DNA from: JACROF01 sp964533055
Lineage (GTDB): Bacteria; Patescibacteriota; Microgenomatia; Levybacterales; UBA12049
DNA: 20,247 bases
NCBI GenBank assembly: GCA_964533055.1
Contig: CAZHKZ010000017.1
Coordinates: forward strand, 1-20,247
Reading direction: 5' to 3'
Shown: piece after piece, positions 1-7,117 of the stretch
How the letters are laid out: each line of letters opens with the position of its first letter
Numbering within the stretch: the first letter of the stretch is position 1
Program-made: the position numbers and the translations under genes
The notes under the pieces: generated by a model
The model's input: only the letters and a program-made list of their open reading frames with translations
Told to the model about the DNA's origin: nothing
The model's database searches: none

Positions 1-72
1 CTTCATCCCTAAGAGAACTTCATCACCTCTTATAAGAAATGTGACAGTTGTGGGCTTGAGAGGTTCTTTCAA
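1..72 (-). CDS. NUDIX hydrolase, MTH1/MutT-like, N-terminal fragment
   Basis: The minus strand is open from the window edge up to about 135. Its last codons read KPTTVTFLIRGDEVLLGMK. This matches the first beta strands of MTH1-type 8-oxo-dGTP diphosphatases, where VLLGMK is followed by the KRGFG segment and then the NUDIX box; both would lie beyond position 1. Members of the family sanitise the nucleotide pool by hydrolysing oxidised dNTPs. I see no ATG in frame before this segment. The TTG at 72 puts VLLGMK at about residue 19, close to the family, with AAGGAG at 81-76 as a possible but tightly spaced ribosome site. TTG at 123 or 135 would add 17 or 21 residues. The gene follows tRNA-Gly on the same strand. 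The family call rests on about 20 residues and the catalytic motif is not visible. Confidence 0.55.
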   Translation of the reverse strand, partial: MKEPLKPTTVTFLIRGDEVLLGMK

Positions 73-139
73 AGTCTCCTTATAACCTTGGAGACTTATC
101 CTATTATCTAAATTTATTTTCAATGCATACTCCAAACTG

Positions 140-210
140 AGCGGGGTACGAGAATCGAACTCGCTTCTCTGCCTTGGGAAGGCAGCATACTACCGGTGTA
201 CTAACCCCGC
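140..210 (-). tRNA. tRNA-Gly (anticodon CCC)
   Basis: Read on the minus strand this folds as a complete cloverleaf. The acceptor GCGGGGT pairs with ACCCCGC, the D stem is GTAC/GTAT with GG in the loop, and the anticodon stem CTGCC/GGCAG encloses TTCCCAA, giving anticodon CCC (reads GGG glycine codons). The T arm GCGAG-TTCGATT-CTCGT has a canonical TTCRA loop. The discriminator base is T (position 140), as usual for bacterial tRNA-Gly. No CCA follows, so the end must be added by a CCA-adding enzyme. Confidence 0.95.
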
Positions 211-222
211 AATTTCATCTCA

Positions 223-231
223 ATATTACCA
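223..231 (-). promoter_or_regulatory. Probable extended -10 promoter for tRNA-Gly
   Basis: The minus strand reads TGGTAATAT, an extended -10 element (TGn followed by TAATAT). Its last base is 12 nt before the tRNA 5' end at 210, so transcription would begin about 5-6 nt upstream of the mature tRNA. No good -35 box is seen, as is common for extended -10 promoters. Confidence 0.45.
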
Positions 232-250
232 CAAGAATTTTCTTTTGTAC

Positions 251-276
251 TGTACGATGCATTAATGCATCGTACA
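251..276. repeat. Perfect 26-bp palindrome
   Basis: The half-site TGTACGATGCATT is followed directly by its exact reverse complement, with no mismatch and no spacer. It lies between the stop of the LysM gene (350) and the probable tRNA-Gly promoter (223-231), both on the minus strand. As RNA it could form a long hairpin, but neither side has a T-tract: minus-strand DNA after it is A-rich. It could be a protein-binding operator upstream of tRNA-Gly, a transcript-end or stabilising hairpin for the LysM mRNA, or both. Confidence 0.7.
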
Positions 277-349
277 AATGGAGTTAAGTTCAGCATATTG
301 CACGGATGAGCTAAAATGGGAATTATGAACGAGAAAGATAGAGCTAGGC

Positions 350-1153
350 TTAGCGAGGGAGAGTGAGTTTGGTGCCAACGAAGATCAAGTCTGGATTTGA
401 GAGATTATTCGCATTTGCGATCTCTACCCATTTATACGCATCTCCATATGCTCTTTCTGCGATCTCCCAAAGATAGTCACCAGCAACAACTGTGTACGTA
501 TTTGAAGAGATCTTAGGACCATTATCAATATTTGTAGGTGGGAGGATTGGAGTTGGCTTTGCCGTCACTGTGGCTACAGCCATCACTTTTGTAGGCTCAG
601 TTTTTGTGGGAGCTGGAGTCATTGTTGGAGTCGCTGTCGCAGCAATTGGAGTAACAGTAACGTCTGCTACCACCATTTTTGCATCCTCACTTTTCTTAAG
701 ATTTGGAATAACTAACTTCGTTCCAACTTTGATTACGCTTGGGTTAGAGAGATTATTCGCTTTTGCAATCTCTACCCAACTATAACCATCGTTATACTGA
801 GCTTGAGCGATCTTCCAAAGATCATCACCTTTTTGAATGACATATGACTTCTGACCATCAGTAGTGATCTTCTCTGTCTCTGTTCTTTGTGTAGCGATTG
901 ATGAAGTTTCTTGTCGGACTGCTGGTGACTGTGTACCTCGACTTCTTAAAAGAGTAACTAGTAGCAATGAAGCGATGATGACAACAACTATGCCTAGAAT
1001 GAGACTGGTATATGACTCTCCAAAACGAAAATAATCAGCAAACGTTGTTTGATTTGCTGCTACTGATTTCTTTGTAACTTTTCGTCCAGAGGACGATCGG
1101 CCTTTGGCCGATGCCACAACTGATGATGCTGTTGTTGTTTTTTTACCTGCCAT
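350..1153 (-). CDS. Membrane-anchored protein with two LysM domains
   Basis: The 267-residue product starts with about 48 Lys/Ser/Thr-rich residues, then one hydrophobic helix at about 49-69 (LILGIVVVIIASLLLVTLL) followed by Arg. This predicts a type II anchor with the C-terminal part outside. LysM domain 1 is at about 103-150 (SYVIQKGDDLWKIA... to KVGTKLVIP) and LysM domain 2 at about 219-266 (TYTVVAGDYLWEIA... to VGTKLTLP). Between them lies a Pro/Thr/Ala-rich linker (about 157-212). LysM domains bind N-acetylglucosamine-containing glycans, so a peptidoglycan-binding envelope protein is the likely role; no catalytic domain is present. The ATG at 1153 has AGGA 2 nt upstream and AAAGG further up. 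A weak -10 (TATACA, 1171-1166) suggests it may be transcribed alone as well as from the tRNA-Asp promoter. The exact function is unknown. Confidence 0.85.
   Translation of the reverse strand: MAGKKTTTASSVVASAKGRSSSGRKVTKKSVAANQTTFADYFRFGESYTSLILGIVVVIIASLLLVTLLRSRGTQSPAVRQETSSIATQRTETEKITTDGQKSYVIQKGDDLWKIAQAQYNDGYSWVEIAKANNLSNPSVIKVGTKLVIPNLKKSEDAKMVVADVTVTPIAATATPTMTPAPTKTEPTKVMAVATVTAKPTPILPPTNIDNGPKISSNTYTVVAGDYLWEIAERAYGDAYKWVEIANANNLSNPDLIFVGTKLTLPR
376..481 (-). repeat. DNA repeat copy encoding LysM domain 2
   Basis: This 106-nt stretch aligns without gaps to 724-829 at roughly 73% identity (77 of 106 by my count). The longest exact block is 14 nt (GAGAGATTATTCGC on the plus strand). 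It shows that the two LysM domains arose by duplication or are kept similar. Confidence 0.7.
724..829 (-). repeat. DNA repeat copy encoding LysM domain 1
   Basis: This is the partner of the 376-481 copy, gapless and 106 nt long. Both encode the central and C-terminal part of a LysM domain, including the shared motif WVEIA followed by a NANN/KANN-type turn and NLSNP. Confidence 0.7.
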
Positions 1154-1220
1154 ATTCCTGCCTTTTGTATAGCCTACTGTCCTAGGTGATATACCGACCC
1201 TAAGCCTTTATCCCAAAGAG

Positions 1221-1294
1221 CGGGATGGACGGGACTCGAACCCGCGACCTCCTCCGTGACAGGGAGGCGCTCTAACCAACTGAGCTACCACCCC
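1221..1294 (-). tRNA. tRNA-Asp (anticodon GTC)
   Basis: The minus strand gives a full cloverleaf. Acceptor GGGGTGG pairs with CCATCCC (one G-U), the D stem is GCTC/GAGC, the anticodon stem CCTCC/GGAGG holds loop CTGTCAC with anticodon GTC, and the T arm is GCGGG-TTCGAGT-CCCGT. The discriminator is G (1221), the identity base expected for tRNA-Asp. The length is 74 nt and no CCA is encoded. Confidence 0.96.
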
Positions 1295-1336
1295 CTATAT
1301 GAACTTTTGCAATGTATGCAAGCTCAATAGAATGCA

Positions 1337-1342
1337 ATTATA
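1337..1342 (-). promoter_or_regulatory. Probable -10 box for tRNA-Asp
   Basis: The minus strand carries a perfect TATAAT here, directly preceded by TG. Transcription would start near 1330, about 36 nt before the tRNA. I see no convincing -35 hexamer at 16-18 nt spacing, so the call rests on the -10 and position. Confidence 0.45.
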
Positions 1343-1423
1343 CAACATTCTTAAAGACTTACTCCATATGCAGTGTGGGTATCCTACCAAATCAGGCGTG
1401 CGTAGTCAACGCTTTGGAGGCTG

Positions 1424-1451
1424 TTGCAATGCAATAAGAACCTAGTATAGA
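1424..1451 (+). promoter_or_regulatory. Promoter of polX-lemA-htpX, leaderless layout
   Basis: TTGCAA (1424-1429), a 16-nt spacer, and TATAGA (1446-1451) form a sigma-70-like promoter. Only 8 nt separate the -10 box from the polX ATG at 1460, so the transcript should begin at or within a base or two of the start codon. There is no Shine-Dalgarno in front of polX. The -35 box lies inside a small palindrome, TTGCA-A-TGCAA (1424-1434). Confidence 0.5.
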
Positions 1452-1459
1452 CTGGCAAT

Positions 1460-3226
1460 ATGAATAATGAAGAAATAGTCCTTCTTCTTCGCCACATGAT
1501 CGCCTCATACTCAGTCTTGGATGACGCCAAGCATAGATTTCAGATCATTGCATATCAAAAAGCAGCTGATGCGATAGATTCATCCTCGATCCAGGTAAAG
1601 GATCTTTTAAAGGAAGGTCGCCTCGAAGAGCTACCAGGCATTGGACCCTCACTTCAGGCATATCTTAAAGAACTTATTGAGACAGGGAAAGTTGAGCATT
1701 TTGAAAAAGTTCTCTCCAAGCTTCCGCCAGCGATGTTCCCTCTCCTCGATATCCCTTCTTTCGGTCCTAAAAAATCTTATCGACTTGTTACAGAATTCGG
1801 CCTTACTGATCCTAAAACAGTCAAAAAAGATGTCGAAAAGCTAGCGCTTGAAAATAAAATAGCTCCTTTGACAGGATTTGGAGAAAAGTCTCAAAGCGAC
1901 ATCCTACGAGCTCTCACTGAGTACAAGAAAGGAATTACAAAAACATCTCGCATGGTGCTGCCTCTTGCTGGAGATATTGCCAGTCAAGTTCTCACACATA
2001 TGAAAAAGTGTAAGGAGGTCATCACTATCTCGACCCTGGGGAGTCTCAGACGTCAAAAAGAGACTATTGGAGATGTCGATCTCGCCGTAGCCACAAATCA
2101 TCCACAAGAAGTGCTTGAGCACTTTGTGAACTATCCATATCTTGAGAGAATTATTGAAAAAGGCGATGCCTCAGCCTCAATCCTAGTCTCAGGTGGTAAG
2201 CATATCGATCTCATGGTTCAGCCTCCTGAAGCATTCGGCTCTCTCCTCCAACACTTCACTGGCAGCAAGGAACACAATGTAAAACTACGTGAGTATGCGC
2301 TCAAAAAAGGCCTCTCATTGTCTGAATACGGGATTCGTAAAAAAGATAGTAATGAAAAACTACATACCTACGATACTGAAGAAAAGTTCTATAAAGCACT
2401 TGATCTAGCCTGGATTCCACCTGAAATCCGAGAAAATACTGGAGAAATAGAACTTGCAATGAAAAACGACCTCCCAAAACTTATCGAACTTTCAGATATT
2501 AAGGGCGATTTTCATATTCATTCCAATTTTCCGATTGAACCAAGTCATGATCTGGGCTCAAGCTCAATGGAGGAAATGTTGACTGAGGCCAAGTCGTTTG
2601 AATATGACTATTTAGGATTTTCAGAACACAACCCAAGTCACTCAAAACACTCCGATAAAGAGATCTACGCCATACTTTCCAAACGCAAAGATAAGATTGA
2701 TCAGCTTCAAAAGAGTAACAAGAGTATTCGAATATTTTCTTTACTCGAAACTGATATTTTACCCAATGGAGACTTGGCAATCGACGAAAATACTCTTAGT
2801 CTTCTTGATGCCACTATAGTCTCCGTCCACAGCGTCTTCTCGATGTCCAAAAGCGATATGACTAAGCGAATTCTCAAAGGTCTAACTCACAAAAAAGCCA
2901 AGATACTTGCTCATCCTACCGGCAGACTCCTCAACCAGCGAAATGGATACGACCTTGACTGGAACGAAATCTTTACTTTCTGTATTGCAGAAAATAAAGC
3001 TCTTGAAATCAATGCCGCACCTTCTAGACTCGATCTCTCTGATCAAATAGTGAGGATGGCAGTCAAAGCTGGAGTCAAAATGTTCATCAACACAGATAGC
3101 CATGCTACAGACCAAATGAAGTTAATGAGATATGGCGTAGGAGTTGCTAGGCGTGGTTGGGCCACAAAAGATGACATTCTCAACACTTTGGAGTATAATG
3201 ATTTAAGAGATTGGTTCTCTAAATAA
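1460..3226 (+). CDS. polX: DNA polymerase/3'-5' exonuclease PolX
   Basis: This 588-residue protein has the bacterial PolX layout, a family X polymerase core followed by a PHP phosphoesterase domain (family usually about 570-590). Helix-hairpin-helix motifs are at about 57-63 (LPGIGPS) and 98-103 (IPSFGP), with a third turn at about 138-141. The palm carries GSLRR (194-198) and the catalytic pair D205 and D207 in GDVDLAV, with the third Asp at D250 (HIDLMV). The PHP domain shows H352/H354 (FHIHS), E389-H390, E430, H457, H485 (AHPTGR) and D546/H548 (TDSH), so the metal site looks complete. Bacterial PolX fills short gaps in base excision repair and trims 3' ends. It heads the group with lemA 2 nt downstream and appears to start at the first base of its mRNA. 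Confidence 0.93.
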   Translation: MNNEEIVLLLRHMIASYSVLDDAKHRFQIIAYQKAADAIDSSSIQVKDLLKEGRLEELPGIGPSLQAYLKELIETGKVEHFEKVLSKLPPAMFPLLDIPSFGPKKSYRLVTEFGLTDPKTVKKDVEKLALENKIAPLTGFGEKSQSDILRALTEYKKGITKTSRMVLPLAGDIASQVLTHMKKCKEVITISTLGSLRRQKETIGDVDLAVATNHPQEVLEHFVNYPYLERIIEKGDASASILVSGGKHIDLMVQPPEAFGSLLQHFTGSKEHNVKLREYALKKGLSLSEYGIRKKDSNEKLHTYDTEEKFYKALDLAWIPPEIRENTGEIELAMKNDLPKLIELSDIKGDFHIHSNFPIEPSHDLGSSSMEEMLTEAKSFEYDYLGFSEHNPSHSKHSDKEIYAILSKRKDKIDQLQKSNKSIRIFSLLETDILPNGDLAIDENTLSLLDATIVSVHSVFSMSKSDMTKRILKGLTHKKAKILAHPTGRLLNQRNGYDLDWNEIFTFCIAENKALEINAAPSRLDLSDQIVRMAVKAGVKMFINTDSHATDQMKLMRYGVGVARRGWATKDDILNTLEYNDLRDWFSK

Positions 3227-3228
3227 CT

Positions 3229-3774
3229 ATGATATTTATAATCGCAATTGTCCTTGGCATCGTCCTCCTCTACCTTTGGCTCACCTACAACGGTCTTGTT
3301 ACCGCAAAAATGCGTATTGCAGAAGCACTTTCCCACATTGATGTTCAACTCAAGAGACGAACTGACCTTATTCCAAATCTTATCGAGACTGTAAAAGGCT
3401 ATGCAAAGCATGAGAAAGAACTTCTAGAGAACATCACAAAGGCTCGAACTAGTCTGATGAAGGCCTCATCAACTGAGACAAAAGCTAAAGCTAACAATGA
3501 ACTTACAGATACTCTCAAGTCGCTCTTTGCAGTCTCTGAGAACTATCCACAGCTCAAAGCAAACGAAAATTTTGGCAAACTTCAAGATGAACTATCTGAT
3601 ACTGAGAATAAGATCGCTGCATCTCGACAGTTCTACAACTCAAACGTTCTTGATTTCAATACAAAGATCGCTACTTTCCCAAGCTCAATTATTGCAAACC
3701 TGTTTAACTTCAAGGCTGCAGAGTTCTTCGCAGCAACTGAGGAAGAGCGAAAGTCTGTTAAAGTAGCATTCTAA
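3229..3774 (+). CDS. lemA: LemA family membrane protein
   Basis: The protein has 181 residues, the family's usual size. An N-terminal hydrophobic helix covers about residues 2-20 and is followed by the LemA signature, with LKRRTDLIPNLIETVKGYAKHE at about 41-62 being the most conserved stretch. The rest is predicted long helices, ending in a FFAATEEER segment before KVAF. LemA proteins are anchored by the N-terminal helix; their biochemical role is not settled. It starts 2 nt after polX without a Shine-Dalgarno, so translation is probably coupled. It is followed by htpX 15 nt later; a lemA-htpX pair is a common arrangement and suggests a shared role in membrane quality control. Confidence 0.93.
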   Translation: MIFIIAIVLGIVLLYLWLTYNGLVTAKMRIAEALSHIDVQLKRRTDLIPNLIETVKGYAKHEKELLENITKARTSLMKASSTETKAKANNELTDTLKSLFAVSENYPQLKANENFGKLQDELSDTENKIAASRQFYNSNVLDFNTKIATFPSSIIANLFNFKAAEFFAATEEERKSVKVAF

Positions 3775-3789
3775 TTCTTCTCAATTCTT

Positions 3790-4683
3790 ATGAATATCTA
3801 TAGTGCAATCGGTAGCAACGTCCGTAAAACATGGCTGATCATGTTCCTCTTTGTCCTCTTTATCTCAACTGTTGGATATGTCTATGGCAAAGCATCAGGC
3901 GATGCAGGTATCGGATTTGGGATTATTGCTTTTATACTCGCAGTCGTTACCTCGATTGGAAGCTATTTCTTCTCTGACAAGATCGTTCTAGCAACAACAG
4001 GTGCGAAAAAAGTTACCAAAAAAGAAGCACCCACTCTCTACAATGTCGTCGAGAATCTCTCAATCGCAGCTGGAATACCAATGCCCGAGGTATATATCAT
4101 GGAAGATGCTTCTGCTAACGCATTTGCAACAGGCAGAGACCCAAAGCACGCTGTAGTCTGTGCTACCACTGGGATTCTTGAGAGACTAAATAAAGCAGAA
4201 CTTGAAGGAGTTATTGCTCACGAGTTATCTCACATCAAAAACTTTGATATCAGACTTATGGCAGTCGTTGCGATCCTAGTTGGATTTGTCGCTATTATGG
4301 CTGATCTCTTTATGAGAAGCCTGTGGTTTCGGGGTGATGACGATCGAGATCGAGGCAACAATGCAGTTTTCCTTGCTCTAGGCATCGCATTTGCTATTCT
4401 CACGCCGATAGTCGCTACGCTCATTCAACTTGCTGTCTCACGCAAAAGAGAGTTCTTGGCTGATGCATCAGGGGCGCTTTTGACTCGATATCCAGAAGGA
4501 CTTGCCAGTGCACTTGAAAAGATTTCTGCATCTCATGTTCCCACCAAAAAAGCTACAAATGCTACTGCACATCTCTTTCTCGTCAATCCGTTCAGTGGAA
4601 AAAGTGCCAAGACATTTTTAGCATCTCTTTTTAATACCCATCCTCCGATCGAAGAACGGATTAAAATTCTCCGCTCAATGTAA
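3790..4683 (+). CDS. htpX: HtpX-like membrane zinc metalloprotease
   Basis: This M48-family integral membrane protease has 297 residues, typical of HtpX. Hydrophobic helices lie at about 14-32 and 41-62 before the catalytic region and at about 155-175 and 192-214 after it. The zinc motif HELSH is at 144-148 (H144, E145, H148), and the third ligand is E221 in REFLAD. The conserved NAFATGRDP segment is at 110-118, and THPPIEERI near the C terminus is also typical. HtpX degrades misfolded membrane proteins from the cytoplasmic side. No Shine-Dalgarno precedes the ATG. A possible AT-rich hairpin follows at 4703. Confidence 0.95.
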   Translation: MNIYSAIGSNVRKTWLIMFLFVLFISTVGYVYGKASGDAGIGFGIIAFILAVVTSIGSYFFSDKIVLATTGAKKVTKKEAPTLYNVVENLSIAAGIPMPEVYIMEDASANAFATGRDPKHAVVCATTGILERLNKAELEGVIAHELSHIKNFDIRLMAVVAILVGFVAIMADLFMRSLWFRGDDDRDRGNNAVFLALGIAFAILTPIVATLIQLAVSRKREFLADASGALLTRYPEGLASALEKISASHVPTKKATNATAHLFLVNPFSGKSAKTFLASLFNTHPPIEERIKILRSM

Positions 4684-4702
4684 GGATCGGTTATCAGCTC
4701 TC

Positions 4703-4724
4703 TATTTTCTGTCAACTGAAAATA
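4703..4724 (+). terminator. Weak hairpin after htpX
   Basis: TATTTTC (4703-4709) and GAAAATA (4718-4724) form a 7-bp AT-rich stem with an 8-nt loop, 19 nt after the htpX stop. No T-tract follows, so it is at best a weak transcript end. It lies between two transcription units, which is the main reason to list it. Confidence 0.25.
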
Positions 4725-4741
4725 TTGGAATAAGTACAAAA

Positions 4742-4769
4742 TAGACCGGCGACTGAAAACTGATACAAT
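4742..4769 (+). promoter_or_regulatory. Promoter of murT-gatD, leaderless layout
   Basis: TAGACC (4742-4747), a 16-nt spacer and TACAAT (4764-4769) form a plausible sigma-70-like promoter. Exactly 6 nt lie between the -10 box and the GTG start at 4776, so the predicted first transcribed base is the first base of the start codon. Confidence 0.55.
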
Positions 4770-4775
4770 AAGTCT

Positions 4776-6062
4776 GTGAAGAATTCACTTATCATTGCTC
4801 AAGGAAAAGCCTTCTCAAAGTTAAGTAAAAAGATCAATCTAGGCAATGGGACCACGTGGCCAGGTCACATCGCCCTCAAGCTTAACGCTTCTTTTATCAA
4901 AGATGTCCTCATCCATAACCCACAACTCAAAATCATCTATGTTATTGGAACGAATGGTAAGACAACTACCACCTCGCTCATTAGACATATCTTGGTAAAA
5001 AGTGGCAAAAGAGTCATCCAAAATATCTCTGGCGCGAATATGCTCAATGGTATCGCCTCTACCATACTTCTCAATAGCTCGTTCTCAAAAAAGATTTCTG
5101 CTGACTTCCTGCTCTTTGAAATAGATGAAAGCTCATTTCCGCTTGCCTGCAAAGAAGTTACGCCAGATGTCATCGTGGCTCTCAACCTCTTTCGCGATCA
5201 GCTCGATCGCTATGGAGAAGTAAATAATATCGCACTGGGATGGCACAAGGCACTGAATGCACTTCCCCAGACTACCCAACTCATCTTAAATGCAGACGAT
5301 CCACAAATAGCGTATCTTGGCAAAAAATCAAAGTTAGATGAACTTTATTTTGGAGTGGACGAAAAGTCTCTAAAAAAATCTGGGATCGATCACTCATCCG
5401 ACTCTACCTACTGTCCTAATTGTAGTGAAAAACTCACCTATTCCAAGACCTTCTACTCTCACCTTGGCATCTGGGAATGCTCTAACTGTCAGCTTATCCA
5501 CCCCACTCACACGATGACCACTGCAACACACTATCCTCTCACAGGACTTTATAATAAATATAATACTCATGCTGGCGTACTCACCTGCCAATACTTAGGA
5601 ATCTCAAAAGATGAAATAGGCGCCGCACTTAAGTCTTTTAGTCCTTCCTTTGGTAGACAAGAAAAGCTATCTATTGATGGAAAAGCTATCCAGATCATTC
5701 TTGCCAAAAATCCTGCCAGCTTTGACCAAGCACTTGCGACTGTTCTCGAACAAAATGCGGTAGATATCCTCATTGTGCTCAATGACAATGCAGCTGATGG
5801 GACAGATATCTCATGGATCTGGGACGTAGATTTTGAAATGCTCGTTAATCAAAAAATTAAATTAACTCTCGCAGGATCGAGAGCATCTGAACTCGCACTC
5901 AGACTTAAATATGCTGGGAATATATCATTCACAGTTGAAACTAGCATTGCATCTGCTCTCACAAATGCGATTAAGAAATCCGAAAAATCATTATTCATTC
6001 TCCCTACATATACAGCTATGCTTGAGGTGCGTAAGGAACTTACAGGCAAAAAAATATTATGA
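4776..6062 (+). CDS. murT: Lipid II isoglutaminyl synthase, ATP-binding subunit MurT
   Basis: This 428-residue Mur ligase-type protein pairs with GatD to amidate D-Glu of the lipid II stem peptide to D-isoglutamine. The P-loop VIGTNGKTTTTSL is at about 56-68. A Cys4 ribbon insertion, typical of MurT, has C213/C216 (YCPNC) and C235/C238 (ECSNC). The C-terminal DUF1727 region contains the conserved NDNAADGTDISWIWD block (336-350), which includes acidic residues needed for activity. The start is GTG at 4776: the protein then begins with the family's usual hydrophobic N terminus and TWPGHIALK at about 27-35. A -10 box sits 6 nt upstream, so the message is probably leaderless. The stop overlaps the gatD start by 4 nt (ATGA), consistent with an obligate two-subunit enzyme. 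Confidence 0.93.
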   Translation: MKNSLIIAQGKAFSKLSKKINLGNGTTWPGHIALKLNASFIKDVLIHNPQLKIIYVIGTNGKTTTTSLIRHILVKSGKRVIQNISGANMLNGIASTILLNSSFSKKISADFLLFEIDESSFPLACKEVTPDVIVALNLFRDQLDRYGEVNNIALGWHKALNALPQTTQLILNADDPQIAYLGKKSKLDELYFGVDEKSLKKSGIDHSSDSTYCPNCSEKLTYSKTFYSHLGIWECSNCQLIHPTHTMTTATHYPLTGLYNKYNTHAGVLTCQYLGISKDEIGAALKSFSPSFGRQEKLSIDGKAIQIILAKNPASFDQALATVLEQNAVDILIVLNDNAADGTDISWIWDVDFEMLVNQKIKLTLAGSRASELALRLKYAGNISFTVETSIASALTNAIKKSEKSLFILPTYTAMLEVRKELTGKKIL

Positions 6063-6817
6063 CAAATAAAAATATAGTTATCGCATGGCTTTATCCAGAT
6101 CTTATGAGTACGTATGGCGATCATGGAAATATCTTGGCATTTCAGAGACGACTTGAATGGAGAGATCTTGACGTAAAGATCCTCTCAGTCTCAATAGGAG
6201 ATGATGTAAAACAGCTTCAGAAAGCAGATCTTATTTTTATGGGCGGAGCTCAAGATAGACAACAGACAATCGTCTCCAAAGATTTCAAGCAAGGTAAATC
6301 TGAGGCTCTGAAAGAAATGGTCGAAGATGAGACACCTGGACTTTACATCTGTGGTGCTTATCAATTCCTGGGCAGATATTACAGAGAAGCTGATGGGACA
6401 ATCATTGATGGCTTGAGTATCATAGATATATACACTGAAAATCCGGGAATAGATTCGCCTCGATTAATAGGCAATCTTGCATTCAAATCTGCACTCCTTA
6501 ACAACAGTCTTCTTTTGGGCTTTGAGAATCACGGAGGGAGAACCTTTCTTGGAAAAGACGTCCTACCACTTGGTAAAGTGATAAAAGGCTTTGGCAACAA
6601 CGGAAGTGACGGCACAGAGGGAGCAATCTATAAGAATACGATCTGCAGCTATTCTCATGGCCCAATTCTACCAAAGAATCCTATACTCACTGACCACATA
6701 CTTGCTTTAGCCCTTGAAAAAAAATATGGAGAAAAAATCGAACTTAAAAAACTCGATGACTCTATAGAAAATAATGCCCGAGAACTCATTGCGAGCAGGC
6801 TCAATGTTGCAGTATAA
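6059..6817 (+). CDS. gatD: Lipid II isoglutaminyl synthase, glutamine amidotransferase subunit GatD
   Basis: This 252-residue class I glutamine amidotransferase-like protein (CobB/CobQ type) supplies ammonia from glutamine to MurT. The nucleophile is C98 in GLYICGAYQFLG, where the more usual CGG is CGA. The catalytic His is H200 in YSHGPILPKNP, close to the family's HGPLLPKNP motif. MGGAQDRQQ (61-69) and GFENHGGRT (154-162) are also characteristic. It overlaps murT by 4 nt, and its last codons contain the -10 box of the gatCAB promoter. It is distinct from the archaeal GatD of the GatDE tRNA enzyme despite the shared name. Confidence 0.92.
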   Translation: MTNKNIVIAWLYPDLMSTYGDHGNILAFQRRLEWRDLDVKILSVSIGDDVKQLQKADLIFMGGAQDRQQTIVSKDFKQGKSEALKEMVEDETPGLYICGAYQFLGRYYREADGTIIDGLSIIDIYTENPGIDSPRLIGNLAFKSALLNNSLLLGFENHGGRTFLGKDVLPLGKVIKGFGNNGSDGTEGAIYKNTICSYSHGPILPKNPILTDHILALALEKKYGEKIELKKLDDSIENNARELIASRLNVAV

Positions 6818-6818
6818 T
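6789..6818 (+). promoter_or_regulatory. Promoter of gatCAB inside the 3' end of gatD
   Basis: TTGCGA (6789-6794), an 18-nt spacer and a consensus TATAAT (6813-6818) lie within the last codons and stop of gatD. Transcription would start near 6825, leaving a leader of about 8 nt before the gatC ATG at 6833. No Shine-Dalgarno fits in that leader. Confidence 0.6.
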
Positions 6819-6832
6819 GCCGACAAGATCAT

Positions 6833-7117
6833 ATGAAAATTGATATTACCCACATCGCCAAATTAGCTAACCTCAAAATTGAAGAATCAGAAAAAGAGAT
6901 GTTCGCTGCGCAACTCTCCTCCATCCTTGAACATATTGAGAAACTATCTGAGGTAGACACCACAGGAGTTGAAGAGACTAGTCAGGTTACAGGGCTAACA
7001 AATGTCCTCCGTGATGACCAGGCAACACTTTCGCTCACACAAGCAGAAGCGCTTGCTCCAGCTGCACATACTCATAAAGGATACTTTGCTGTGAAAGGAA
7101 TTTTTGACAATGAATAA
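6833..7117 (+). CDS. gatC: Asp-tRNA(Asn)/Glu-tRNA(Gln) amidotransferase subunit C
   Basis: The product has 94 residues, the usual size for GatC, which wraps around the GatA-GatB interface and stabilises the complex. It begins with the typical HIAKLANLKIEESE segment (7-20), continues with LSSILEHIEKLSEVDTTGV, and ends with the conserved GYFAVKGIFDNE, corresponding to the family's FFVVPKVIE-type tail. It is the first gene of a gatC-gatA-gatB group and overlaps gatA by 8 nt. No asparaginyl- or glutaminyl-tRNA synthetase gene is in the window, so which tRNA is the substrate cannot be told from here. Confidence 0.93.
   Translation: MKIDITHIAKLANLKIEESEKEMFAAQLSSILEHIEKLSEVDTTGVEETSQVTGLTNVLRDDQATLSLTQAEALAPAAHTHKGYFAVKGIFDNE

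Noticed and set aside
341..352. Short hairpin GCTA/TAGC at the LysM stop as terminator
   Set aside because: A 4-bp stem overlapping the stop codon is too weak, and no T-tract follows on the minus strand.
492..785. Open frame antisense to the LysM gene
   Set aside because: The translation is low complexity (Val/Gly/Ala-rich) and is simply the reverse of the Pro/Thr linker and LysM codons. It has no ribosome site, and the LysM frame has clear domain homology.
3043..3411. Minus-strand open frame of 122 codons across the polX-lemA junction
   Set aside because: It overlaps two well-supported genes in full and resembles no known family; it is a shadow frame.
7104..7109. TTG at 7104 as the gatA start
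   Set aside because: It is in frame but adds only two residues, while ATG at 7110 fits the family N terminus and is 10 nt from AAAGGA.
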